This document shows positions 1 to 8,462 of a DNA stretch of 64,000 bases, piece by piece. The notes under the pieces were generated by a model, which worked only from the letters and a program-made list of their open reading frames with translations, searched no databases and was not told where the DNA came from. Within the stretch, counting starts at the first letter, position 1. Every line of letters starts with the position of its first letter. The DNA comes from Myxococcus xanthus (GTDB lineage Bacteria > Myxococcota > Myxococcia > Myxococcales > Myxococcaceae), in NCBI RefSeq assembly GCF_900106535.1, contig NZ_FNOH01000023.1, positions 16,474-80,473 of the forward strand, given 5' to 3'. Position numbers and translations under genes: made by a program.

Positions 1-3000
1 AGGTCGGACGCCTCTTCCTGGGCGCCACGCTCGTCCGCGAGCTGGATTTCCCGCTCGATGTGCTGCGCCAGCTCCGGCCAGCGCTCCATCTCCGCGAGCA
101 CCCGCCCCAGCAGCTTCAGCGCGTTGGCGTTCTCCGGCCGCAGTCCGAGGATTTCCCGGTACGACTGCGCCGCCAGCGACTTGTCCGCCAGCGTCTCCTC
201 GGCCAGGTGCGCCAGCTCGAAGAGCAGGTTCACCTGCGAGGACGCGTTCGCCTCGGCCGCCACCTGACGGCGCATGACGAGCGCCAGCTCGCGGTGCGCG
301 CCCGTGCGGCGGTGGACCCGGGCGATGGCGTCCAACACCGACTTGTTCTTCGGGTCCCTGCGCGACATCTCCTCCATCGCACGGACGGCCAGGTCATAAC
401 GCTTGAGGCGGTTGTCGTAGATGCCCGCCAGGCGCCGCCACAAGTCACCGGCGAGCGGATCCTGCGCGCCGAGCTCCAGCTGGTCTTCGTAGGCCGCCGC
501 CACCTCCTCGAACGCACCGGAGTCGGCCGCGAGCCGCTCCAGTTCGTCGCGCACCGCGGCTTCCTGCGGCGCCTCGTTGAAGGCGCGCAGGCGTGCGACG
601 AAGGCGAGCGACGTCTGCCCCAGCGCCTCGCGCAGGGTGGCGATCTCCTGGAGGTGCTCCAGCCGCCGCTCGGGCGCCACGCCCGGCAGCAGCACCTCGA
701 GCACGTCCACCAGCTTCCGGGTGTCGTTGACGCCCCGGTAGACAGGCTCCAGCAGGCGCGCCGCTTCGGAGCGAGGCGCCTCGTGCGCCATCAGCCGCTC
801 CAGGCCCGCCACCACCTGTCCGTCTCCAGGCGCCAGCTCCAGCAGACGCCGGTACACCGGCAGCGACTCCGCCGGCCCCACCTCCTTCTCCAGGAGCTGG
901 GCGCGCTTCAGCAGCCAGTTGCGCCGTGCGCCTTCATCCGCGGCGCCATCCGCGAGCTGGTCCAGCACGTCCGCCTGCTCCACGAAGCGCCGGGACTTCG
1001 CGTAGAGCTTTTCCAGCGCGAGCAGGCCCTCGGGCACCTTCCGGAGCGCCAGCGCGGAGCGATACGTCTCGATGGCCTTCGCGTCTTCACCCGCGTTCGC
1101 GTACGCCTCGCCCGCCTTGAGGAGCAGCCCCACGCGCTCCTCCGGGTCGGTGGCGAGCTGCGCCTGACGCGTGTAGACCTCCGACAGGCTCTTGGCGTTC
1201 TCCCCCTTCTCGTACAGACGGGAGAGGGCCTCCAGCGCCTGCCGGTCCTGAGGCGCGTCCGCCAGCAGGCTCTTCCACAGCCGCGCAGCCTCTTCGGGCT
1301 GGTCCAACGACTCGCGCAGCTCCGCCGAGCGCCGCAGCAGCTCCAGCGCCGCGGGGTCCCCCGCGTTCAGCTCCGTCGCCGCCGTCTCGTAGATTTCGGC
1401 CAGCACCTCGTGAGAGCCCGTCTCGCGCGCCAGCCGCTCCAGGTCCGGCTGCACGCCTTCCCGGTCCAGCCCCTGCGCGAAGGACTTCACCGCGGACATG
1501 AACGCCAGCGAGGGCTGGAGCATGTCGCGCTCGTAGATGCGGCGAACCTCTCCCGAGAGGAGGATCTTCTCCACGGTGAGCGCGGAAGTCATCCGCGCTT
1601 CACGCAGCGCCACACGGCGGGCGTGGTCGCCCACCTGCACCAGCACCGGGTCGAGCACATCCAGCGCCGCGCCGCTCGCGGGCACTGCTGCCTTCACCCA
1701 GGCCTCGAGCGCCGCGCGCGCACCTGGATGGCCCGAATCCTCGGCCAGGATCTTCCGGTAGAGGCCCAGCGCCGCGTTCGGGTCATCCAGGACCGTGCGC
1801 TGGAGTTCCGCCAGACGGAAGGAGACTTCACGCCCCTGCGGGCTCTGCCCTTCCTGGTTGCGGCGCAGCGCCAGCGCCCAGGCCAGGTCGGCGTGACGGC
1901 CACTCTCGGTGTAGAGCCGGTCCAGGGTCGCCGCGGCTTCACGGCTCGCCGGGTCGCGCTCCGCGATGACGCGCCAGGCGTCCGCGGCGCTCTCCTTGTC
2001 CATCAATTTCGTCTCGTGCAGCAGCGCCGCCTCGCGCAAGAATGCCAGCTGCTCGGCGGGCTCCGGCGATGCCGCGGCCAGCTTCTCCAGCACCTCGGCG
2101 AGCGCCGCCCATTCCTCCCCCGCGCGATGCAAGCGCTGAAGGGCGCGCAGGCAGTCCAGGTTGCCCGGCTCGATGGCCAGCAGGTCGCGCAGCGCCTTCA
2201 CCGCGCCGGCCTTGTCGTCCAGCTTCTTCTCCTGCACCTCGGCCAGCTCGCGCAGCAGCGCCAGTCGCGCGGAGCCGACGTCCCCTTCCTCCGCCAGCTC
2301 CGCGATGATTTCCGCGTAGCTGTCCAGCGAGTCCGCGTCCTCCGCCGCCTGCCGCGCCGACGAGCGCAGCCCCGCGTCACCGGGCGCCAGGCGCAGTGCG
2401 CGCGCCAGCGCCGCGAAGGCCAGCTCCGGCTGCCGCAGGTGCGTCAGGTGCACCTGCGCCGCGTGTCGCAGTGCCTGCACTCGCGCGGCGTCGTCCTTCG
2501 CCACTTCCGCCAGAACATCCAACGTGGCCACCAGCTTGCGGTGGTCCTTGGTGCGCTCGAAGGCAGGCACCAGCACACGCGCAGCGGCCTCGCGCGCCGA
2601 GCCCGAGGCGAGCATGGCCTCCAGTGCCGCCAGCGCATCCGGGTCCGTGGGGCGCTGGAGCAGGATGTCCGCGAAGCTCTGCACCGCCTCCGCGCTGCCA
2701 TCCTGCGACTCCTGCAGCAGGTGCGCACGGCGCAGCTTCAGTCGCGCCACTCTGTCCGCGTCACCCGCGGACTCGGCCAGCGCAATCATCCGCGCCAGCG
2801 TGTCTCCCAGCTCGCGCGTCCGGCCCGCCTTCTCGTACAGCTCCGCCAGACGCGGCAGATGCCGGCCTTCCTCGGCGCCGTGCGAAAGCGCGGACTGCAG
2901 CGCCTCGGCCGCCTGCGCATCGCGTCCCAGCTCCGAGTTGAGGTCCACCAACTGAAGCAGCAGCTCCAACCGCTCCTGCCCACGCGCGCCCTGGATGCGC

Positions 3001-5705
3001 TTGCGCAGCAGTCCTTCCGCGTCCGCGGACCGACCCGCGCGCCCGTACAGACGCACCAGCCGCTGCAGCACCGCGTTCGACTCGGGCGCACGGGTCACCG
3101 CCGCTTCCAGCGCCGCGATGGCCTCCGCGGCGAGCGCGCCCTCTTCCGCCAGGCTCGCGGCCTCGAGCAGCAACGGCACGGCCACCGCGGGGTCCTCGGA
3201 CTCGGAGGCCAGCGTGCGCAGCACACGCCCCAGCTCCGCGTGCGCGGACAAGTCCCTGGCCAGCCTCAGCGCCTCCGCGCGGGTGCCCTCGTCCTTCGCG
3301 TCCTCGCGCAGCGCGCGCACCTGGACGTCGAAGGCCGCGCGGCTGTCCGCGAGCTGCTTCTCATGGATGCTGGCCAGCAACGAGAACAGGCGCTTGCGGG
3401 CCGTGGGCTCCGTCGTCACCTCCAACTGCTGCTGGAGCGCCGCCACCTGCCGCTGGTGGTCGCCGCTGCGGCCGTAGTGCGCCGCCAGCGCCTCTGTCAC
3501 CTCCGCCGTGCGAATGCCCGCCGCCGCCAGCCGCTCCAGTCCGCCCACCACCACGCCGGTGGAGACGTTCTCGGAGAGCAGGCCGAGGAACAGGTCCGTC
3601 GCGTCCTCCTGACGCCCCAACCGCTCGGCGTACAGCTTCGCCTGGCGCGCCGTCCACTCGTTGCGCTCCAGCTGCGTCTCCGCCAGGCCCGCCAACCGTC
3701 CCGCGAGCGCCGCTGCCTCGTCGAACTTCGACAAGGCCACGCACAGCGCCTGCAGTCGCTGCACGCCCGCCGCATCCTCTGGCGCGAGCTGCACCAACTG
3801 ACGCGCCAATGGCTCCAGGTCCTCGGGCGCCGCGCCGGCTGCCTCGCGCCGGGCCACGTCCGCCTCCAGCCGCGCCTTCGGGTCGTCCGCGAGCGCCGCG
3901 GCCGCCTGCAGCGACTTCACCGCCTCCACGGCGGCCGCGTCACCCGGCGCGCGTGCCAGCACTTCCCGCCATGCGGCCTCCGCGCGCGACGGGTCCGCCA
4001 GGGGGCCCTGGAGCAACTGGGCCAACTGCCGCCAGATCGTTGCCGCCACCTCCGCCACCGGCGCCGCTTCCGCCGCGCGTTGCAGGGCTAGCGCCAGCGC
4101 GGGCTGCACCTGGGCCTTCTCCGCGTGCTCCACCACCGTGCCCAACAGCAGCGGACGGCCCGGATCCAGCTCCAGGGCGCGCGACAGCACCTCGAAGGCC
4201 CCGCGCGCGTCGTCCTTCTCCTCGAACATCAGCGCGAGCGCTTCGCAGAAGGCCACCCGCTCCGGGCGCGGACGTGGCGCCAGCAGGGCCAGGTCCAGCA
4301 GCGGCACCACGGCTTCCAGCTCGTCGTCCTCGGCCAACAGCCGCGCCAGTTGGAAGGCCGCCAACGCCTGCGTGGGGTCCAGCTTCAGCGCCGCTTCCAG
4401 GTGCTCACGCGCGGCGTCCGCGTCCTTGAGCTGCGTCAGGAACAGGTCCGCCAGCCGCAGCCGCATGCCCGCCTGGGTGGAGCGGTCCTTCACCGTGCCC
4501 AGATAGCGCTCCAGCACCGCGACGGCTTCCGGAGCCCGGCCCTTCTCCAGGAGCTGCTCGGCCGCCAGGCTGGCCGCGTCCGCGCGGGACGGGTCCGCCG
4601 CCACGGCCTTCTCGAAGGCCGCCAGCGCGCCGTCCGCGTCGTTCATCCGGCCAAGGCGCAGCGTGCCCACGCGCAGCCACAGGTCCACCTGCGCGGTGCG
4701 GTCCTTCACCTCGCCCGCCATCGCCTCGATCTGCTCGATCGCCGGCGCGAAATCACCGCCCGAGCGCAGCGTCAGCTTCTCGATGAGCGACAGGCCTTCG
4801 GGCATGCCCGGCCACAGCAGGAAGCAGCGGTCCAGCGCCTCCTTCACCTTCGCAGCCGCGCCCGGGTCGTACCAGGCGAAGAGCTTCGCCACGAGCAGCG
4901 ACAGGCGCGCAGCGCTCTTCCTGTCGCGCTCCTCCAGCGACATGCTGCGCAGCATCCGCACGCGGTCACGCCACGTCTGCTCGAAGCGCTGCAACGCGCG
5001 CGCGGTCTTCTCCAGCCGCGCGTTCTGCGGCTCCAACGCCTGGGCGACATCCACCACCCGCTGCGCCAGTTCATGCTCGGTGGGGTCGTCCACCAGCCGC
5101 TCGGCGAGCGCGGCGTACTCCTCCGCCATGCCCGCGTCCCCCAGCGCCGCGCGCTCGCGTTCCAAGGCCTCGAAGGCCGGCTGGAAGCGCTCTTCCGACA
5201 ACAGCAACTGACGCACGCGCCGGAAGGTGGCGCGGTCCGGCTTCGCGCGCGCCGCACGCTGCAGGCACAGCACCGCGCGGTCGCGCCGGAACAACTTCTG
5301 CTCGTAGACGTCGGCCGCCTTCAGGTAGTGGCCCGCGCACTCCTCGCCCTGCGTGACGCCGCCCAACCGCTCCAGGACGTCCGCCAGCGCGGCGCCATCC
5401 TGCCGCGACTCGTGCAGCCGCTTCAGGCCTCGGAGCGCGGGGAGCGGATCCTTCGCCACCAGCAACGCGCGCTTGAGCAGTTCCTCCGCGCGCTGCGTGT
5501 TGCGCTGCCGATCATGCGCGAGCTCCGCGGCGCGGCACAGCAGGCGCACCGCTTCATCGGAGACGACATCGCGCGAGCGCCCCTCGTAGAGGCGAATCAA
5601 TTCCTCGACACGGCCGGCCTTGTCGAGTGCCGCTTCGGTTTCGACGAAGGTGCGGTCATCGGACACGCGCAGCGTGGGACGCGACGAGGGCGTGGGCTGT
5701 TGCAT
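1..5705 (-). CDS. gltI: GltI/AgmK-like giant TPR gliding-motility protein (3' end outside window)
   Basis: The minus-strand frame starts at an ATG at 5705 and has no stop down to base 1, giving at least 1,901 residues; the C-terminus lies beyond the left edge. I checked the frame line by line for stops. The product begins MQQPTPSSRP with no signal peptide or membrane segment, so it should be cytoplasmic. It is almost wholly helical TPR-like repeats, with phrases such as DADGALAAFEKAVAADPSRA recurring about every 34-36 residues. It is the last complete start in a collinear cluster with gltD, E, F, G and H. In Myxococcus xanthus the very large TPR protein at this place is GltI (AgmK), a cytoplasmic part of the focal-adhesion gliding complex known to be several thousand residues long. 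Size and position support the name; sequence identity was not tested. There is a 128-nt gap from the upstream gene, longer than the other gaps in the cluster. Confidence 0.85.
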   Translation of the reverse strand, partial: MQQPTPSSRPTLRVSDDRTFVETEAALDKAGRVEELIRLYEGRSRDVVSDEAVRLLCRAAELAHDRQRNTQRAEELLKRALLVAKDPLPALRGLKRLHESRQDGAALADVLERLGGVTQGEECAGHYLKAADVYEQKLFRRDRAVLCLQRAARAKPDRATFRRVRQLLLSEERFQPAFEALERERAALGDAGMAEEYAALAERLVDDPTEHELAQRVVDVAQALEPQNARLEKTARALQRFEQTWRDRVRMLRSMSLEERDRKSAARLSLLVAKLFAWYDPGAAAKVKEALDRCFLLWPGMPEGLSLIEKLTLRSGGDFAPAIEQIEAMAGEVKDRTAQVDLWLRVGTLRLGRMNDADGALAAFEKAVAADPSRADAASLAAEQLLEKGRAPEAVAVLERYLGTVKDRSTQAGMRLRLADLFLTQLKDADAAREHLEAALKLDPTQALAAFQLARLLAEDDELEAVVPLLDLALLAPRPRPERVAFCEALALMFEEKDDARGAFEVLSRALELDPGRPLLLGTVVEHAEKAQVQPALALALQRAAEAAPVAEVAATIWRQLAQLLQGPLADPSRAEAAWREVLARAPGDAAAVEAVKSLQAAAALADDPKARLEADVARREAAGAAPEDLEPLARQLVQLAPEDAAGVQRLQALCVALSKFDEAAALAGRLAGLAETQLERNEWTARQAKLYAERLGRQEDATDLFLGLLSENVSTGVVVGGLERLAAAGIRTAEVTEALAAHYGRSGDHQRQVAALQQQLEVTTEPTARKRLFSLLASIHEKQLADSRAAFDVQVRALREDAKDEGTRAEALRLARDLSAHAELGRVLRTLASESEDPAVAVPLLLEAASLAEEGALAAEAIAALEAAVTRAPESNAVLQRLVRLYGRAGRSADAEGLLRKRIQGARGQERLELLLQLVDLNSELGRDAQAAEALQSALSHGAEEGRHLPRLAELYEKAGRTRELGDTLARMIALAESAGDADRVARLKLRRAHLLQESQDGSAEAVQSFADILLQRPTDPDALAALEAMLASGSAREAAARVLVPAFERTKDHRKLVATLDVLAEVAKDDAARVQALRHAAQVHLTHLRQPELAFAALARALRLAPGDAGLRSSARQAAEDADSLDSYAEIIAELAEEGDVGSARLALLRELAEVQEKKLDDKAGAVKALRDLLAIEPGNLDCLRALQRLHRAGEEWAALAEVLEKLAAASPEPAEQLAFLREAALLHETKLMDKESAADAWRVIAERDPASREAAATLDRLYTESGRHADLAWALALRRNQEGQSPQGREVSFRLAELQRTVLDDPNAALGLYRKILAEDSGHPGARAALEAWVKAAVPASGAALDVLDPVLVQVGDHARRVALREARMTSALTVEKILLSGEVRRIYERDMLQPSLAFMSAVKSFAQGLDREGVQPDLERLARETGSHEVLAEIYETAATELNAGDPAALELLRRSAELRESLDQPEEAARLWKSLLADAPQDRQALEALSRLYEKGENAKSLSEVYTRQAQLATDPEERVGLLLKAGEAYANAGEDAKAIETYRSALALRKVPEGLLALEKLYAKSRRFVEQADVLDQLADGAADEGARRNWLLKRAQLLEKEVGPAESLPVYRRLLELAPGDGQVVAGLERLMAHEAPRSEAARLLEPVYRGVNDTRKLVDVLEVLLPGVAPERRLEHLQEIATLREALGQTSLAFVARLRAFNEAPQEAAVRDELERLAADSGAFEEVAAAYEDQLELGAQDPLAGDLWRRLAGIYDNRLKRYDLAVRAMEEMSRRDPKNKSVLDAIARVHRRTGAHRELALVMRRQVAAEANASSQVNLLFELAHLAEETLADKSLAAQSYREILGLRPENANALKLLGRVLAEMERWPELAQHIEREIQLADERGAQEEASD

Positions 5706-5833
5706 GGAGGGGCGGGCCTTGGAATGGAAAGAAAAAGCAGCGAGGGCGCCAGAGACCGGAACTCTACCGGTCGCCAGCGCCCCCGAGCAATCCTGCAAAA
5801 CCCGCCAAACGGCGGGAATCATTGGCCTTCTTG

Positions 5834-7714
5834 CTACCCGGCCGAGGGGGCATCAGGCGGCGTCTCGCCACCTTCGCCACCCTCGCTTCCGTCCGCCGCA
5901 TCCGCCGCGGGGGCCTGGGCAGGTGCGGTCGTCTCCGGAAGCGCCTTCGCACGCTCCACACCCGCGCTGTCGTTCAGCTGAGTGTAGAGGGCAATGGCCT
6001 TGTCACGCTGCTGCAGCTCCTCCGCGAGCTGAGCGGCGCGAGGCAGGTTGCCAAGCTTCTCGTGGAGCGGGAGCGCCTTGTCCTTGCGGCCAGCGCCCTC
6101 CCACGCCTCGGCGGCGGCGGCGAGGTCACCCAGCAGCTCCAGCCACCGGGCGCGGCCGGCCGGCTTCTGCTCCTGCTCGGCCCGGGCCAGCTCCTTCTGC
6201 GCCAGCTCCTTCGCCTCGTCGTCCAGCTTCAGACGCTGCATGAAGTGGAAGGCCTTGGGCGGAGGCAGCGGGCTGAGGACCTCCACCGCCTCGCGGCGCT
6301 GGCCCACGGCCGCCAACAGGGTGGCGGCACCAAGCCGATCACCCCGCTCCACCAGGCTCTTCACCTCGAGCCCACGGATGCGGTTGGCGCTGGCGATGTC
6401 CCGGGCGCGCTCGTACGACTTGCGCGCCAGGGTGAGCTTCCCGGAACGCTCGTAGGCGAGCGCCGCCTGGTCGAACTGACGGGCGCGCTCATAGAGGCGG
6501 GCCACGTTCTCGAAGTCACCCTTGCCGACGAAGTGCTCCATGAGGAGTTCGTAGGCGCCGGCCTTCTCCAGCGTGGGCGCGAGCTGATCCGGCGGCAGCG
6601 TCCCCACCAGACGGCGGGCCGTGTCGTTGTCGCTCCCGGCCAGGGCGTTGCGCAGGGCGCTCTTGAGGTCGCCACCCGCCTCGAAGAGGCGAGCCGCCTC
6701 CGCGAAGGAGTTGTTGCGCTCGTGCAGCCGGCCCGCGTCGCGGGTACGGCCCATGGTCTCGAGCTGCTTCGCCTGCTCGTCCCAGGTGCCCGTCAGCTCC
6801 GGCAGCGGACGCTCGCCACGCTCCGGGCGCTCGGCACGCTCCGGACGCTCACCCCGGGCAGGACGCTCGCGGCGCTCCGGACGCTCACGACGCTCACCCG
6901 AAGCGGCACGCTCACCGCGCTCGGGCCGAGGGCCACGCTCACGGCGCTCCCCGCGCTCGGGACGCTCACGGCGCTCCTCGGAGCGAGGCGCCGCGACGGG
7001 CTCCTCGGCCTCGGGACCGGGCTGACGGCCGCTGGCCGCGAAGGCCGCCTCCGCGCGCTCGGCATCACCCGCGGCACGCCAGGCCTGACCGACGAGGAAG
7101 ATGACGTCCGTCCACGCATCGAACTTCTCTCGCGCCGCGTCCACGGCGGGAGCAGCGGCCTCGGCGGGCGCGGCGGCCTCACCCTCGGCGGCGGCAGGTG
7201 CCTCGGCGGGCGCCCCACCCTCGGCGAGAGCCTCACCCTCGGTGGGCGCGGCGGCCTCCACCGGGGCCGGCGCCTCGGAGGGAGCAGCGGCCTCCGCGGC
7301 GGCGGGCGCCTCGGGCGCGGCCGGCTTCGGCTGACGCTGCACGCGCAGCAGCGTGGTGATGAGGCGGCCACGCGTGTTCAGGTCCAGGTCGTCCAGCGAC
7401 TTCAGCCGCATAGGCCGAAGCGAGCGGACAATGGCCTGCAGCGGCGCCTTCTCCGCCCCGAAATCCGTCTTGGAGAGCGCCTTCTCCAGGATGCTCAGCT
7501 CGGAGATGACGCGCTGGCCAGGGCCCACGGGGCCCTCTTCGCGATCACGCCCGCGGCCACGGCCATCTCCACGCCCACGGCCGTCACCGCGTCCGGGCCC
7601 GCCACGGCCACCAAAACCACCCGGTCCGTCACGGCGAGGACCTTGGCCCGGTGCACCCCCGTCACGACCACGCCCACCCGGGCGCGGCCCACCGCTTCCA
7701 TTCTCCTGAGGCAC
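5834..7714 (-). CDS. Unnamed RGG/alpha-solenoid protein inside the glt cluster (626 aa)
   Basis: It starts at GTG 7714 behind a GGGAGA ribosome site, 12 nt after the gltH stop; no ATG is nearby. It has no signal peptide or membrane segment, so it is predicted cytoplasmic. Four zones are visible. Residues 1-60 are Gly/Arg rich with RGG and GRGRD repeats, like RNA-binding RGG tails. A short globular stretch near 65-125 contains LSILEKALSKTD. An Ala/Pro/Glu linker runs to about 210, followed by a charged Arg/Glu/Gly/Pro repeat (about 240-310). The C-terminal 300 residues form a TPR-like helical solenoid (for example ENVARLYERARQFDQAALAY), ending in an acidic Gly/Ala tail. Its position between gltH and gltI implies a role in gliding, but I know of no named glt gene matching it. 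No enzymatic motif is visible. Confidence 0.85.
   Translation of the reverse strand: MPQENGSGGPRPGGRGRDGGAPGQGPRRDGPGGFGGRGGPGRGDGRGRGDGRGRGRDREEGPVGPGQRVISELSILEKALSKTDFGAEKAPLQAIVRSLRPMRLKSLDDLDLNTRGRLITTLLRVQRQPKPAAPEAPAAAEAAAPSEAPAPVEAAAPTEGEALAEGGAPAEAPAAAEGEAAAPAEAAAPAVDAAREKFDAWTDVIFLVGQAWRAAGDAERAEAAFAASGRQPGPEAEEPVAAPRSEERRERPERGERRERGPRPERGERAASGERRERPERRERPARGERPERAERPERGERPLPELTGTWDEQAKQLETMGRTRDAGRLHERNNSFAEAARLFEAGGDLKSALRNALAGSDNDTARRLVGTLPPDQLAPTLEKAGAYELLMEHFVGKGDFENVARLYERARQFDQAALAYERSGKLTLARKSYERARDIASANRIRGLEVKSLVERGDRLGAATLLAAVGQRREAVEVLSPLPPPKAFHFMQRLKLDDEAKELAQKELARAEQEQKPAGRARWLELLGDLAAAAEAWEGAGRKDKALPLHEKLGNLPRAAQLAEELQQRDKAIALYTQLNDSAGVERAKALPETTAPAQAPAADAADGSEGGEGGETPPDAPSAG
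6800..6995 (-). repeat. Degenerate Arg/Glu/Gly/Pro-coding repeat
   Basis: Within the 626-aa gene, short units coding for variants of ERPERGERRE are repeated about a dozen times. On the plus strand they read as runs of cgctc/gctcacggcgctc. The period is irregular (9-18 nt), so it is a low-complexity coding repeat, probably expanded by slippage, and not an operator or CRISPR array. It separates the Ala/Pro linker from the helical solenoid. Confidence 0.7.
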
Positions 7715-7726
7715 GTCTTTCTCCCG

Positions 7727-8356
7727 CTAGAACGCGTAGCGAATGTTCGGCGCCACCGCGAACCCGAACGAGCCCCCGGAGACGAGGTACTGCCCCGTCA
7801 CCTCGAGCCCTACGGAAAAGTGGCGCAGCCGTGTGTAGTACTCCACTCCGGGCCCGGCAAACACAAGAATGTCGGAATCGGGGAGGAGCCGCTGCGGCGA
7901 GAACATCGCATAGCCAGCACCTGCACGGAGATAGAACCAGGTGCGCTTCACTTCCTGACTGTCAGCGAACCCCACCAGGCGAGCACGCAACACCGCGCCG
8001 GGGATCAGGGTGGAGAAGTCACCCGACACCGCGCCGCCGGAGTTGCCCACGTACTGAGCGCCCGTCCGCACGCTCGAGCCCATGAGGAACAGGCCGACGG
8101 ACACGTGCTCGCCCAGGTCCACGCCCACCTCCACCTGCGCCATGGGCCCGGAGGAGAACGGACGCGGCGTGCCTTCGGCCGCCGGCGGGTTGGTGATGAA
8201 CAGGGGGCCACCGAGCACCGCGAAGTAGATGCCTCGCTCGATTTCATCGAACGTGACAGCCGGGCGGTCACCCTGGGCAGTGGTGGGCTGCTGGGCGCTC
8301 GCGACCGTGGGGAGAACGAACGAAGCGCACAGGGCAAGTGAGGCGAGGGCTTTCAT
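7727..8356 (-). CDS. gltH: GltH-like outer-membrane beta-barrel protein of the gliding machinery
   Basis: 209 aa from ATG 8356. The first 21 residues are a Sec signal peptide (MKALASLALCASFVLPTVAS, then AQ). The rest is rich in alternating small/aromatic stretches such as VEVGVDLGEHVSVGLFLMGS and GVEYYTRLRHFSVGLEVTG, and it ends in RYAF with a terminal Phe. All of this is typical of an outer-membrane beta barrel. An open frame continues upstream to 8626, but it overlaps the gltG 3' end and lacks a signal peptide, so ATG 8356 is preferred. It lies 106 nt after gltG. In M. xanthus GltH is an outer-membrane barrel protein of the Glt complex; the assignment rests on position and fold, not on alignment. 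Confidence 0.8.
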   Translation of the reverse strand: MKALASLALCASFVLPTVASAQQPTTAQGDRPAVTFDEIERGIYFAVLGGPLFITNPPAAEGTPRPFSSGPMAQVEVGVDLGEHVSVGLFLMGSSVRTGAQYVGNSGGAVSGDFSTLIPGAVLRARLVGFADSQEVKRTWFYLRAGAGYAMFSPQRLLPDSDILVFAGPGVEYYTRLRHFSVGLEVTGQYLVSGGSFGFAVAPNIRYAF

Positions 8357-8462
8357 GCGGTCCTGACGTTGGCCCGGCCCCCTCGGGGGAGTGGGAGCCG
8401 GGGAAAGGCGCGGTGGGCAGACCTGCGTCAGGCCTGCCCACCCGGAGAAAGGCCACCCGGCG

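Noticed and set aside
60..4091. Very long plus-strand open frame opposite gltI (over 1,300 codons, Arg/Gln/Leu-rich).
   Set aside because: It is the antisense image of a GC-rich repeat gene: codon positions mirror the minus-strand frame, no domain is seen, and it has no ribosome site.
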